The notes beneath the pieces were generated by a model. The model did no database searches. It worked only from the letters and a program-made list of their open reading frames with translations, and was not told where the DNA came from. The position numbers were made by a program, and so were the translations under genes. From Chitinophagaceae bacterium (GTDB lineage: Bacteria; Bacteroidota; Bacteroidia; Chitinophagales; Chitinophagaceae), in assembly GCA_025360525.1 (NCBI GenBank), contig JANYCA010000172.1, positions 1-64,000 on the forward strand: DNA of 64,000 nt. Reading direction: 5' to 3'. Of the stretch, positions 47,641-56,974 are shown in pieces; the first letter of the stretch is position 1, and each line of letters begins with the position of its first letter.

Positions 47641-47655
47641 ATTAAAAAATAGACA

Positions 47656-48102
47656 ATGCAAGTAATATTAATTCAAGATGTTAACAACCTCGGCGGAGCC
47701 AATGAGTTGGTAACAGTTAAAAATGGTTACGGCCGTAATTTCTTAATTCCTAAAAAATTTGCAATTGAAGCCAGTCCGAGTAATCTAAAACAATTAGAAG
47801 AAAAGACGAAGCAGCAAGCGAAGAAAGAAGCTAAATTATTGGCTGAAATCAACAGTGTAATTGCAAAATTGCAGGACGGTGCTTTAAAATTGGGCGCAAA
47901 AACCGGTACAAGTGGTAAAATATTTGGTAGTGTAACTTCTGTACAAATTGCTCGTGCAATCAGGGAACAGAAAGGCTACGAAATTGATCGCCGTCGTATC
48001 CAGATTATTGATGACGTAAAAGAATTAGGTACTTTTAAAGCGAAGATAGATTTTGGTAATGGTCACGAAACTGAAGTTGAATTTGAAGTAGTAGCTGAAT
48101 AA
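47656..48102 (+). CDS. rplI: 50S ribosomal protein L9
   Basis: A 148-residue two-domain protein joined by a long helix. The N-terminal rRNA-binding domain reads MQVILIQDVNNLGGANELVTVKNGYGRNFLIPKKFA; the helix is KQLEEKTKQQAKKEAKLLAEINSVIAKL; the C-terminal domain is LKLGAKTGTSGKIFGSVTSVQIARAIREQKGYEIDRRRI. L9 protrudes from the large subunit near L1 and helps maintain frame. It is the third gene of the S6-S18-L9 operon and is followed directly by a strong terminator. Confidence 0.97.
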   Translation: MQVILIQDVNNLGGANELVTVKNGYGRNFLIPKKFAIEASPSNLKQLEEKTKQQAKKEAKLLAEINSVIAKLQDGALKLGAKTGTSGKIFGSVTSVQIARAIREQKGYEIDRRRIQIIDDVKELGTFKAKIDFGNGHETEVEFEVVAE

Positions 48103-48120
48103 GTTTTCAAAAAATCTTAT

Positions 48121-48160
48121 AAAAAAATCCATTCGTACGTTTGCGAGTGGATTTTTTTTT
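48121..48160 (+). terminator. Terminator of the rpsF-rpsR-rplI operon
   Basis: AATCCA-T-TCG pairs with CGA-G-TGGATT around an 8-nt loop, followed by a run of T residues. It lies about 20 bp after the rplI stop codon. Confidence 0.9.
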
Positions 48161-48311
48161 GATACCGATCCTACCTCAAATGATCAGAATCTATTCTATC
48201 CCGGCAAAATTCAAAATGTTATTGACAAAAATGGCAGACTATTTCATTCAATCAATCGGCAATATAAATGCATCTATCGTATTTTAGTATTTTCATAAAC
48301 AAACAAGTATA

Positions 48312-49928
48312 ATGCGCAATCATTCACTTTTTACCAAAATAATTTCCCCTGTATTGGCTTTGTTACTTTTTGTCAGCTGTGGTAGTTCTGGAAACAATGC
48401 ATCAGTTAAAGCAGTTATAATTGACACGATTAAGCCAGTGGTCAATATAGACCGCTCGATTCCAGGCAGTTTTAGTACTCAAACAAAAATCAGATTTGAT
48501 AGCAGTCAGGTAAAAATATTTCTGGACAGTTTTTCAAAATTCAAGATTTTCGAAAAAGATATTTATTCATTTTACAAAAACAGAAAATTTGCCTACGCCT
48601 GGTTTGACGAAAAAGGGATGATAGAACCTGCCAATAATTTATACAATCGTATTCAAAATATTACTGAAGAAGGATTACCCAACAGGCTCCAATATAAAGA
48701 AGCTTTCACCAATCTGATAGAATCAGCTACTACCGAAAACAAACCGTCTGCTACCCTTGAATTAATGCTTACGTCTCAATACCTTGTTTATGCAAACAGC
48801 GTTTGGAAAGGGCTGAATGAAAAACAAATGCAGGGAATTGAATGGCTATTGCCCCGAAAAAAAATAGGCAACCAGCAGTTGCTTGATTCATTATCCGGAA
48901 CAACTTTTCTTGAAAATGAACCGATGTACAAGCAATACTCATTATTAAAAGCCTTTCTTAAAAAATATAATGATCTAAAACAAAACAATAGTTTACCAAC
49001 AATTACATCCGACAAAAAAAAATTACAACCCGGCGATACATCTAATGCAATTGTAAAAATCCGTCAATGGTTGTTTATTATGGGAGATATAGCAGCAAAC
49101 AATGGAAGCATTGTGTTTGATAATTCATTATCGGATGGTATAAAAAACTTTCAAAGGCGAACCGGCATTGCAGAAGATGGGTTAATTACGCCTGCTCTAA
49201 TAACTGAAATGAATTACCCCATTGAAAAAAGAATTGAAACTATTATTGTAAATATGGAAAGATGCAGATGGGTTCCGGTGACAATACAAAAAAATTATTT
49301 GTTTGTAAATATCCCTGCTTATAAACTTTATGTATTTGAAAACGACAGTATGGTTTTCAATATGAATGTAGTTGTAGGAAAAAGTCAGCACAAAACGGTA
49401 ATATTTAATGGGAACGTTAAATATGTGGTTTTTAGTCCCTACTGGAATATACCTGCCAGTATTATGAAAAATGAAACGCTGCCATCGCTCAGGCGCAATC
49501 CAAATTACCTTACCCAACACAATATGGAATGGAATGGCAAACAAATCAGGCAAAAGCCGGGGCCAAACAATTCTTTAGGGCTAGTTAAATTTTTATTCCC
49601 TAACAGCCATAGTATTTACTTGCATGATACACCTTCAAAATCATTATTTAACGAAACCAACAGGGCATTTAGCCACGGATGTATCAGGGTGGCAGAACCT
49701 AAAAGGTTAGCCAGCTACCTGCTTCGAAATGATTCAGTGTGGAACGACGCATCCATTACTGCCGCTATGAATAAAGGTGTTGAAAAAACAGTAGTGCTAC
49801 AGAAAACAACACCCGTTTTTATTGCATACTTCACCAGCTGGATAGATAAATATGGCAAAATTAACTTTAGGAAAGATATTTACAACAGAGATAGCCGGCT
49901 GGCTAAATTAATACTGAATAATCCTTAA
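48312..49928 (+). CDS. Lipoprotein L,D-transpeptidase with peptidoglycan-binding domain (YcbB/LdtD type)
   Basis: A 538-residue exported enzyme anchored by a lipobox (LALLLFVSCGSS, Cys about 23). Domains in order: an N-terminal scaffold (FYKNRKFAYAWFDEKG), a peptidoglycan-binding domain near 235-300 (IVKIRQWLFIMGDI, GIKNFQRRTGIAEDGLI), and the YkuD catalytic domain near 325-500 with MERCRWVP, YLFVNIPAYKLYVFEND, FSPYWNIPASI, SIYLHDTPSKSLF and the active-site FSHGCIRVAEP (His455, Cys457). It should form 3-3 cross-links in peptidoglycan at the periplasmic face. It is a monocistronic gene with about 200 bp of free upstream DNA. Confidence 0.9.
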   Translation: MRNHSLFTKIISPVLALLLFVSCGSSGNNASVKAVIIDTIKPVVNIDRSIPGSFSTQTKIRFDSSQVKIFLDSFSKFKIFEKDIYSFYKNRKFAYAWFDEKGMIEPANNLYNRIQNITEEGLPNRLQYKEAFTNLIESATTENKPSATLELMLTSQYLVYANSVWKGLNEKQMQGIEWLLPRKKIGNQQLLDSLSGTTFLENEPMYKQYSLLKAFLKKYNDLKQNNSLPTITSDKKKLQPGDTSNAIVKIRQWLFIMGDIAANNGSIVFDNSLSDGIKNFQRRTGIAEDGLITPALITEMNYPIEKRIETIIVNMERCRWVPVTIQKNYLFVNIPAYKLYVFENDSMVFNMNVVVGKSQHKTVIFNGNVKYVVFSPYWNIPASIMKNETLPSLRRNPNYLTQHNMEWNGKQIRQKPGPNNSLGLVKFLFPNSHSIYLHDTPSKSLFNETNRAFSHGCIRVAEPKRLASYLLRNDSVWNDASITAAMNKGVEKTVVLQKTTPVFIAYFTSWIDKYGKINFRKDIYNRDSRLAKLILNNP

Positions 49929-49950
49929 ATTCAAGATTTTAAAACAACGC

Positions 49951-49980
49951 ATTGTTTTTTTGATTATTTCATTACATTTG
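49951..49980 (+). promoter_or_regulatory. Likely promoter of the RRM-protein gene
   Basis: TACATTTG at 49973-49980 matches the Bacteroidota -7 box TAnnTTTG; ATTG at 49951-49954, 18 nt upstream, could be the -33 element (consensus TTTG). Transcription would begin near 49987 and leave a leader of about 115 nt. Confidence 0.45.
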
Positions 49981-50103
49981 TGTTGTCTTAATGATTTTAG
50001 TGTTTCGTCGTTAGCTGATAGATTTCTTAGAAGATTACTCCTTTCAGTTCATTGTACCTGCTAGATCAATTGAGTTTTTATTAATTTTAAAACAGTTTTT
50101 ACA

Positions 50104-50532
50104 ATGAACATTTACGTAGGAAATCTTAGTTGGAACATGACCGACGAAGACTTAAGCAGTCTCTTCACCCAGTTTGGTACCGTTACCAGCGGTAAAATTT
50201 TAAAAGACAAAATGAACGGCCGCAGTAAAGGCTTTGGTTTTGTTGAAATGGAAGATGAAGAAGCAGCCAAAGCTGCAATCGCTGCTTTAAATGAAAGCGA
50301 AGTACAAGGTCGCAAATTAATCGTTAACGAATCTCAACCACGCCCAGAAGGATCCGACTTTAAGAAGCGTAGCTTTGGTGGTGGAAGTGGCGGCGGTGGT
50401 GGCTACAAGAAAAGCGGTGGCGGTGGCTACGGCGGCGGCAGTGGTGGAAGCCGAGGTGGTGGTAGTGGTGGATACGGCGGTGGCAGCGGCAACAGAAGCG
50501 GCGGCGGCGGCGGATACAACAGAGACTATTAA
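50104..50532 (+). CDS. Single-RRM, glycine-rich RNA-binding protein
   Basis: A 142-residue protein. Residues 1-80 form one RNA-recognition motif with RNP2 IYVGNL (residues 3-8) and RNP1 KGFGFVEM (residues about 43-50). The remainder is a disordered tail of Gly/Ser/Tyr/Arg repeats (GGGGYGGGSGG, RGGGSGGYGG) ending YNRDY. This architecture is shared with small RNA-binding proteins common in Bacteroidota and cyanobacteria, where some are cold-regulated or bind mRNAs. The long untranslated leader could allow autoregulation, but no element is identified. It is a single gene with its own terminator. Confidence 0.93.
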   Translation: MNIYVGNLSWNMTDEDLSSLFTQFGTVTSGKILKDKMNGRSKGFGFVEMEDEEAAKAAIAALNESEVQGRKLIVNESQPRPEGSDFKKRSFGGGSGGGGGYKKSGGGGYGGGSGGSRGGGSGGYGGGSGNRSGGGGGYNRDY

Positions 50533-50556
50533 TCAATGCTTTTAATAAAATTTCAA

Positions 50557-50583
50557 AAATCCCTCCAAATGGAGGGATTTTTT
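50557..50583 (+). terminator. Terminator after the RRM-protein gene
   Basis: A perfect stem, AAATCCCTCC with GGAGGGATTT around AAAT, followed by TTT. It begins 24 bp after the stop codon. Confidence 0.9.
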
Positions 50584-50773
50584 ATTATCTATATATAGTC
50601 AATCAGTCATGTAATATTTGTAGTCGAAAAAGCACTTCGTATTTTTTTTGCAACAAACTCGTTTTTAAATATGCCGCCTTTTTCTCTTGGCAAAACAATC
50701 TACATCCATTTTTGCCTGTCCATGCGAAATTCAAATATTCCACTTTGTATATGCCGCTTATTCACTCCCAAAT

Positions 50774-51115
50774 TCAATTTATTTTCTTAAAAGTTTTAGC
50801 AGCTTCCCAACCAATGATAGCTGCTTTTCTGGTGAGCCCCCACATATAACCTCCCAATAATCCTGAGCATTGAATAACCCTATGACAGGGAATTAGAAAA
50901 GCTACCGGGTTGCTCCCTATTACGGTGCCAACGGCCCTTGAAGCAGTTGGCTTTTCAATATTGGTTGCAATATTTCCATATGTAGACAAATGCCCAATTG
51001 GTATTTTTAACAATGCTTCCCAGACTTTCAACTGAAACCCAGTTCCATTTAAATGCAATTTAATTTCGGGAAGTTGTTGCCAGTCTTTAGTAAAAATATT
51101 ATTGTTGTCCGACAA
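50774..51115 (-). pseudogene. Ada/Ogt-type methyltransferase gene, 3' fragment
   Basis: A 113-codon frame that begins with TTG only because the reading frame enters from an inserted element. It contains the DNA-binding, alkyl-acceptor domain of O6-methylguanine-DNA methyltransferase: TGFQLKVWEALLKIPIGHLSTYGNIA, SRAVGTVIGSNPVAFLIPCHRVIQ with the acceptor Cys in PCHRV, then GLLGGYMWGLTRKAAIIGWE. The N-terminal RNase-H-like half of the enzyme is encoded by the upstream fragment at 51224-51775. The catalytic domain is intact, so residual activity is possible if it is translated, but the parent protein is broken. Confidence 0.85.
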
Positions 51116-51239
51116 AAGCTTTCAAACACTTACCCAGCCTGACCTCACCCCCAACCCCCTCTCCAAAGGCAGAGGGGGCTTAGAACCTGCGACCACAAAG
51201 AGTATTAATAAGTTCAATTTTTTTTAGTCGGACAATAGT
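51100..51239. mobile_element. 140-bp MITE-like insertion inside the ada/ogt-type gene
   Basis: The element is flanked by identical 10-bp direct repeats, GTAAAAATAT at 51090-51099 and 51240-51249 (target-site duplication). Its ends carry inverted repeats: TTGTCCGAC at 51105-51113 and GTCGGACAA at 51227-51235, extending imperfectly to about 24 bp. It has no coding capacity. Its core includes a palindrome of the type CCCCCTCT-n-AGAGGGGG preceded by C-rich sequence (about 51142-51180). Removing it together with one direct repeat rejoins the two gene fragments in frame (ALYIFT then KDWQQL). A 9-12-bp duplication is typical of some DDE transposases such as IS4-type, but the parent IS is not identified. 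Confidence 0.85.
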
Positions 51240-51775
51240 GTAAAAATATATAACGCCTGTTGTTGAATAATATCAACCATTTGTTTAAAATGTGCATTCG
51301 GGAAAAGTTGCAGTAAATCGCTCCAAGTTGTTTGCTCATCCTTTGCAAAAGCCATATAACATATGCCCTTAGTGGTTGATGCAACCAAAATATTTCCAAA
51401 CGGACTTTCTGCATGGCTGTAATTAATATAGAGATTTTCACCTCCATTTTTATATTCACCCGGTGTCATTCCATCAATTTTAATAAACATATCATGCAGG
51501 CGCCCGGTACCGGATAGTCCTGTTTCCAAAGCTGCATCAAACAGCGTTACCTTTTTATTTTTAAGCATGCTCTTGGCATATGCAACACTAATGTATTGCA
51601 GAAAATTTTTTGGGCTTACACCTGCCCATTCTGAAAATAACCGCTGAAAATGAAAGGGGCTTAAATTTATTTTTTCAGCAACCTCATTCAGGGTTGGCTG
51701 GTTTTTAAAATTTTGCCGGATGTACTCTATTGCTGCTGCAATTCGATTGTAATTCAATTGTTCCTGCCCACTCAT
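51224..51775 (-). pseudogene. Ada/Ogt-type methyltransferase gene, 5' fragment (AraC-type HTH)
   Basis: A 183-codon frame carrying the N-terminal part of a two-domain protein. Residues about 5-110 form an AraC-type helix-turn-helix pair: AIEYIRQNFKNQPTLNEVAEKINLSPFHFQRLFSEWAGVSPKNFLQY, then AALETGLSGTGRLHDMFIKIDGMTPGEYKNGG. Residues about 115-175 are the start of the methyltransferase (SPFGNILVASTTKGICYMAF). The frame then runs into a 140-bp insertion and stops after LLSD. Intact relatives combine transcriptional control with DNA alkylation repair. Loss of the linkage should abolish the Ada-type function unless the downstream fragment is expressed separately. Confidence 0.85.
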
Positions 51776-52176
51776 TGTATTAATTTTTGTGCAGCAAATG
51801 TATCATCATCTATGTTCTATTACAACCCGAAACTTGCGCTATTAAGATGTTATCTAAATTCTGCACCACATCTATCATTAAAATTTCACAGCCTATCATT
51901 AAAGAAAGCGCCAACCTTTTCACTATCCACTATAAAATAAAGCGCAAGTTCACTTTTCACAAAAAGAAATTTACCTTTACAACATCAATGGTTCCAAACT
52001 ATCCACATAAAATATTCAATGATAAACGCAGCAAATATTTTTTGCTGAAACTTACATTGGCGATGTATGCTTGTTGCCCCAATCTCTGAAAGAACGCTTG
52101 AAAATACAAGTTTTGTACGCCGCTTTTATAAGCAGGTTTTATTTACAATTACTTCTTATCATTTAACTTATTTTCC
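51776..52176. other. Intergenic region, no gene seen
   Basis: A 401-bp AT-rich gap between the divergent ada-type fragment and hppD. A 100-codon open frame on the plus strand (51787-52089) has no protein-like composition or start context. No strong hairpin or clear promoter was recognised. Confidence 0.5.
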
Positions 52177-53310
52177 ATGGAAATAACAACCTCACCATCC
52201 ATCAACAGTAATACAATTACCAACGATTTTTTGCCGCTGCAAGGCACCGATTATGTAGAGTTTTATGTTGGCAATGCCAAGCAGGCAGCTCATTTTTATA
52301 AAACGGCATTTGGCTTTCAATCGCTTGCCTATGCCGGACCCGAGACCGGCATGAAAGACAAGGTTAGTTATGTAATTCGCCAGCATAAACTCACCTTTGT
52401 TTTAACCACAGCATTAAGAAAAAACAACCCTATAGCGGACCATGTTTCTAAACATGGGGATGGTGTAAAAGTGTTGGCTTTAAAAGTAGATGATGCTACC
52501 AGGGCATGGGAAGAAACCACTAAACGTGGAGGCAAGTCTTACCTGGAGCCAACTATTTTATCAGATGCAGACGGTGAAGTAGTTTTAAGTGGCATCCACA
52601 CCTATGGAGAAACTGTTCACCTATTTGTCGAGAGAAAAAATTACAAAGGTTTATTCATGCCCGGCTTTAAAAAGTGGGAAAGCAACTATAACCCTACCGA
52701 TACAGGGCTGCTGTATGTTGATCATTGTGTAGGTAACGTAGATTGGAATCAAATGAATCTCTGGGTAAAATTTTATGAAGAAGTAATGGGGTTTAAAAAT
52801 ATTTTGACCTTTGATGACAATGATATTTCTACAGAATATTCTGCTTTAATGAGCAAGGTGATGAGTAATGGTAATGGGTATGTAAAATTTCCCATCAATG
52901 AGCCCGCTGAAGGTAAAAAGAAAAGCCAGGTAGAAGAGTACCTGGATTTTTACAACGGCGAAGGCGTACAGCATGTAGCGATAGCCACCAATGATATTGT
53001 AAAGACTGTAACTGAATTACAAAAAAGGGGCATTGAGTTTTTAAATATACCGGCCAGTTATTATGCGAATGTATTGGACAGGGTTGGAGAAATTGATGAA
53101 GACCTTGCGCCCTTGCAGGAACTAGGTATATTAATTGACAGGGATGAGGAAGGTTACCTGCTCCAGATATTCAGCAAACCGCTGGAAGACAGACCTACCC
53201 TTTTCTTCGAAATCATCCAGCGTAAAGGGGCAAAAAGTTTTGGTAAGGGGAATTTTAAAGCACTGTTTGAAGCCTTGGAGAGAGAACAAGATGCAAGGGG
53301 AAATTTATAA
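52177..53310 (+). CDS. hppD: 4-Hydroxyphenylpyruvate dioxygenase
   Basis: A non-haem iron enzyme that converts 4-hydroxyphenylpyruvate to homogentisate in tyrosine degradation. The 377-residue product contains both vicinal-oxygen-chelate halves: an N-terminal domain (YVEFYVGNAKQAAHFYKTAFGF) and a catalytic C-terminal domain with iron ligands His183 (YVDHCVGNV), His266 (GVQHVAIATNDI) and Glu345 (LFFEIIQRKGAKSFGKGNFKALFEA). Length and motif spacing match bacterial HppD. The gene stands alone; other homogentisate-pathway genes are not in the window. It is convergent with a large outer-membrane-protein gene across a long perfect hairpin. Confidence 0.96.
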   Translation: MEITTSPSINSNTITNDFLPLQGTDYVEFYVGNAKQAAHFYKTAFGFQSLAYAGPETGMKDKVSYVIRQHKLTFVLTTALRKNNPIADHVSKHGDGVKVLALKVDDATRAWEETTKRGGKSYLEPTILSDADGEVVLSGIHTYGETVHLFVERKNYKGLFMPGFKKWESNYNPTDTGLLYVDHCVGNVDWNQMNLWVKFYEEVMGFKNILTFDDNDISTEYSALMSKVMSNGNGYVKFPINEPAEGKKKSQVEEYLDFYNGEGVQHVAIATNDIVKTVTELQKRGIEFLNIPASYYANVLDRVGEIDEDLAPLQELGILIDRDEEGYLLQIFSKPLEDRPTLFFEIIQRKGAKSFGKGNFKALFEALEREQDARGNL

Positions 53311-53318
53311 AAACTATC

Positions 53319-53352
53319 TTGAGATTTTTCACTTTGTAGTGAAAAATCTCAA
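53319..53352. terminator. Perfect 15-bp hairpin between convergent genes
   Basis: TTGAGATTTTTCACT pairs perfectly with AGTGAAAAATCTCAA across a TTGT loop. It lies between the convergent hppD and 1162-residue-protein genes, abutting the latter's stop codon. It lacks a separate U-run but is A/U-rich at the base and may act as a bidirectional terminator. Confidence 0.65.
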
Positions 53353-56300
53353 TTAGAAAATCGCTCTTACAGTTGCTCTTCCAATATGAACTGTCCTTGA
53401 CTCGCCTGGTTTTCGGCCATCATATTGAATGGTCATTTCTATATTTCCAGAAAGCCTTTTGGTAAACTCCAGGTTCCATAAATAATTTTTACCCGGCATT
53501 AATCCATCCAATAAAATATAACCCACTGTGGAGTTGGCGGACCCGCCCGGCGCATAAGAAAACTGAATATTACTCAAAGAAAATCTTGCATTGATACTAC
53601 TGCTGGAAAGCACATTGTATTTAGCTTCTGTAGTAAAACTATTTGCCGTAGACTTTTCAAAATAACCAATTGTATTTTTCTTGTTATTGTAGCCATAAAT
53701 TAAAGTCAACCGCATTTTTGTACCACTAACAAAACTTAAAGATGGTTCAGCAATTTGTTGATTTACCTGGTAATTTCGGTTGCTGAATTTAGGTGTTATC
53801 AAATCATTTTTTACCGACCTCAAGGACCAGTTCGTACTTATTCTTTTACTGATATTCCACCGCATTTTTAGTGCAAGGGAACGCTGGCTGCGGCTCTCTA
53901 CTCCATAAGTGAGCAGCGACTTTCCGTTGCTAAGCACCTGTGTTATATCCATTCCCCATTTAGCGCTGGTTCGGTTAAAGAAAAAAGTGTTTGATAAAAA
54001 AGAACTCAATGTTAGCAAGCTGGTATCTTCCAGTTGCTTAGCAAACGGATTAAATTCAATTGAACCCGAAGCAATATTTTTTTTATTGATTTGCAGAGAC
54101 GATGCCAGGCTGGTTTTGGTCAACAACTTTTTAAAACCAACAGCTTGCTTTGCACTGATAATTGCTTTGGGGTTTATCTCAACACTGTAATTTAACTGAA
54201 CATAATTGGCTTTTACATACTGGTTGGTTGGTGTATTCACCCTTATGTATTTGCGTTGATCTGTAAACAAAGCAATTTCAAACTCGTTCAATTCTTTAAT
54301 GCCGTTGCTGTTGTAATCTATCCAGGTGTATTCGCCCTGACCGGCAGGTACTTCTACAAAACTAAATTCCCTTTTCTGTTCCTGCCCTGCCCCTACTTCA
54401 TACAAGACATTTCCGGTTAAAAAACCCTTCCATTCATTTACAGCATATTCAGCCCTTCCCAACAACGTTTCATCTGCTTTTTGCCTGGAGATTGTGGAAT
54501 TAATCAACTGCAATTTGCGATACGTGACATTTAACTTGAGTTGGTGATGTTCGTTGCTCAGCAGGTCTGTAAAAAAATTAATATTGTTACTTCTATCTGC
54601 CAGGATAAGTTTATTTATTACTGGGTATAAATCGCTTCTTGTGAAATAATTTATTCCCCACCTGTTCAATTTAGATTCAGGAGATTTTATGTATGCCTGC
54701 AGTACGTTAAAGCCAAAACTGAATGGTACCAGCGTATCTGTTAGTTTGTCTGAAAGTTTATTGTACTCCCCTGAATAATTTGCACCTACCACCAGGTTTT
54801 TTATCTGTTTCAATTGCTTACTGATATCAATGGCTGGCCTTAAATAAAATCCGTTTTGTGCAAGGTTATTAATATTGGTAAGGCTAACAATGCTGGATAA
54901 TTTCCACCCTTTTTGGATAAATTGCTGATCTAATTTTTGCCTGAAACCATTAAACGCATCGCTCCGGTTATAGTTGGTAATGTCGTATTTAAACCGGTTA
55001 CCGGTTTTATCCTGGATAGTTAGTCCTGCGGTAGCAATTCTTTCATCGGCACGGTCTGCATCATAGGGCAGGCTCCAGTCTCTGTTGAATTCCACATTTC
55101 TCAAACGTTCCAACGGGCGAAATCGCTGCTGCACATATTCGTAGCCAATATTGCTTTGCAGCTGCAAAGGTTTTTTAAAGAGATGAATAGTTTTTTCTTC
55201 ATTTATATATCGCAATTTAAAAGCGACTGCATCATCGTTCCCCTTATCTTTTGAGGAGAACAAATTAATATCATATTTACTCACTGCAAACTCCGCTTTA
55301 AGGGTGGATTTTGGATTAAACGAATATTCTGCTGAAACAGTTGCTACTTGTAACTTCTTTGGAGTTACCAGCAAAATTATCGGTGCCCAATCTCCCTGTT
55401 TAGTATTGCCTGTCCCGGGAGCTACCCACTTAAATACCTTGCCATTGGTGGCATTAAATAGTTGTACATAATTACCTTTTCCTGCACCCAGGTAACTAAA
55501 CGATACATCATATAATAAAAGACCCTGTGTGGTATCGTACAAATAAATGGAGTCATGCAGATTGTTGCTAAAAAGGGTATCAATTCTTTTATATAAAATT
55601 TTGCCCGTAGAAAATGTATCCCTTACAGCACCGCTGTAAAAGGCTGTATCAATTCCATCGCCCACATCTGCTAAAAATTGTTTTTGGTTAACATCCAGCG
55701 TTTGATTAATAGAAGAATTTTTTGCATCTCCATTACTAAATGCCGCAACGCTTACCAATAATTTATCATGAAAATTTATTTCGTTGTTTGCATACAGCGT
55801 GGCATTTAAAAAATTACGGTCTGCATATTCAAATTCAACCTGAATTCTTTTATCCTTGGTGATCATCCGCTTGGGCGTAAAGGTGAGTTCGGCTGTATTG
55901 TAGTTAATAATATAATCCTGATCTTCTCCTCTTTGCAACATTTCTCCATCCATAAAAACCCGCTCAGTACCTGCAAGAACAGTAAAAAACAATTCGTTAT
56001 TGGCACCCTGCAGCCTGTACGGGCCCTGATTTCCCTCCAATGGCACCAATAAATTCCTGTTGAATTTTCCCTTTGCAACAGAGCCGCTTACTAATAAAGA
56101 ATTGTTAATGCCTTTTGCAATTTTGTTATCGGTAATAAATGAAACTCCCTGCAGTCTTTTATAAAAATTAAGAAAGTAATTTTTGCTTTGCCGGATATCA
56201 ATGTCACCAAAATTAATTTGCCAGCTTCTTTTTTTTACTTGTAAAAAAATTCGATCAAAGTCACTAAGATTCTGTGTATTGCCATCGGGTTGTATCGGGA

Positions 56301-56841
56301 TATTATTATCTGTAATTGCAGCTGTAAGTTCCAGGCTATCGCCGATAAAACCATTCAGCTGCAGATTAAGATTGGAACTTAATACAGCATCCTGGCTATT
56401 GCCGAACGAAATGCCTCTTCCAAAACTTCCGTTATAATTGATGTTTCCAAAATCAAACAAACCACTGCTTTGCTTATTACTGTATTTATAGGTTATTGGC
56501 TTTTGTAGTAAAAAATTGTTACGGATGCTATCAAACTGCAAATGTTTGGTAACTGCATTTAACCGAAAAGGGAAAACCCTGTATGTTACCAGAATGCTAT
56601 CCGTTACAGGCCTGTTTAACCAGGTTAATGTTGCATTAACTGCATCAATGCGGTATTGTGAGGGATTGATGGTTGGTATTGTAACTGTATTAGGGAAAAT
56701 GCTCAGCGAATCTAACTGCACTTGCATGGTGCTGGTTGAAATAATTTTAGTGCGAAGATTACTGAACGGGACTGCCGGTTTTTGTGCGAAGGAAACCTGC
56801 ACAAGCAATAAGCACAGCCACAGCAAAAGTATCCTTATCAA
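53353..56841 (-). CDS. Uncharacterised large outer-membrane protein
   Basis: An 1162-residue protein with a signal peptide (LLLWLCLLLVQVSFAQ). The start appears to be TTG at 56841: an in-frame stop lies eight codons upstream and no nearby ATG gives the signal. From about residue 120 the chain shows many alternating hydrophobic/polar strands, for example SWQINFGDIDIRQSKNYFLNFYKRLQGVSF, ITKDKRIQVEFEYADRNFLNATLYANN, and it ends in phenylalanine (ATVRAIF), all consistent with a large beta-barrel in the outer membrane. It is monocistronic and I do not recognise a named family; function is unknown. Confidence 0.75.
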   Translation of the reverse strand: MIRILLLWLCLLLVQVSFAQKPAVPFSNLRTKIISTSTMQVQLDSLSIFPNTVTIPTINPSQYRIDAVNATLTWLNRPVTDSILVTYRVFPFRLNAVTKHLQFDSIRNNFLLQKPITYKYSNKQSSGLFDFGNINYNGSFGRGISFGNSQDAVLSSNLNLQLNGFIGDSLELTAAITDNNIPIQPDGNTQNLSDFDRIFLQVKKRSWQINFGDIDIRQSKNYFLNFYKRLQGVSFITDNKIAKGINNSLLVSGSVAKGKFNRNLLVPLEGNQGPYRLQGANNELFFTVLAGTERVFMDGEMLQRGEDQDYIINYNTAELTFTPKRMITKDKRIQVEFEYADRNFLNATLYANNEINFHDKLLVSVAAFSNGDAKNSSINQTLDVNQKQFLADVGDGIDTAFYSGAVRDTFSTGKILYKRIDTLFSNNLHDSIYLYDTTQGLLLYDVSFSYLGAGKGNYVQLFNATNGKVFKWVAPGTGNTKQGDWAPIILLVTPKKLQVATVSAEYSFNPKSTLKAEFAVSKYDINLFSSKDKGNDDAVAFKLRYINEEKTIHLFKKPLQLQSNIGYEYVQQRFRPLERLRNVEFNRDWSLPYDADRADERIATAGLTIQDKTGNRFKYDITNYNRSDAFNGFRQKLDQQFIQKGWKLSSIVSLTNINNLAQNGFYLRPAIDISKQLKQIKNLVVGANYSGEYNKLSDKLTDTLVPFSFGFNVLQAYIKSPESKLNRWGINYFTRSDLYPVINKLILADRSNNINFFTDLLSNEHHQLKLNVTYRKLQLINSTISRQKADETLLGRAEYAVNEWKGFLTGNVLYEVGAGQEQKREFSFVEVPAGQGEYTWIDYNSNGIKELNEFEIALFTDQRKYIRVNTPTNQYVKANYVQLNYSVEINPKAIISAKQAVGFKKLLTKTSLASSLQINKKNIASGSIEFNPFAKQLEDTSLLTLSSFLSNTFFFNRTSAKWGMDITQVLSNGKSLLTYGVESRSQRSLALKMRWNISKRISTNWSLRSVKNDLITPKFSNRNYQVNQQIAEPSLSFVSGTKMRLTLIYGYNNKKNTIGYFEKSTANSFTTEAKYNVLSSSSINARFSLSNIQFSYAPGGSANSTVGYILLDGLMPGKNYLWNLEFTKRLSGNIEMTIQYDGRKPGESRTVHIGRATVRAIF

Positions 56842-56928
56842 TTTAAATGGAGGGGTTTAAACTAGAATGGATAAAGTTAACATTTATTGTGTAAGACCCT
56901 GAAAGCGTTGATTGTGCTGCAAACAAAA

Positions 56929-56950
56929 AACCTTCCCAAAAAGGAAGGTT
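56929..56950 (-). terminator. Terminator of the sdhCAB operon
   Basis: AACCTTCC and GGAAGGTT form an 8-bp stem; the minus strand continues TTTTGTTT. It lies 25 bp beyond the sdhB stop codon. Confidence 0.85.
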
Positions 56951-56974
56951 GCTTGCATTATTGACAGCTTTTAA

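Noticed and set aside
51787..52089. 100-codon open frame upstream of hppD
   Set aside because: Lys/Phe/Cys-rich translation with no protein-like pattern, start context or neighbour support; most likely chance in AT-rich DNA.
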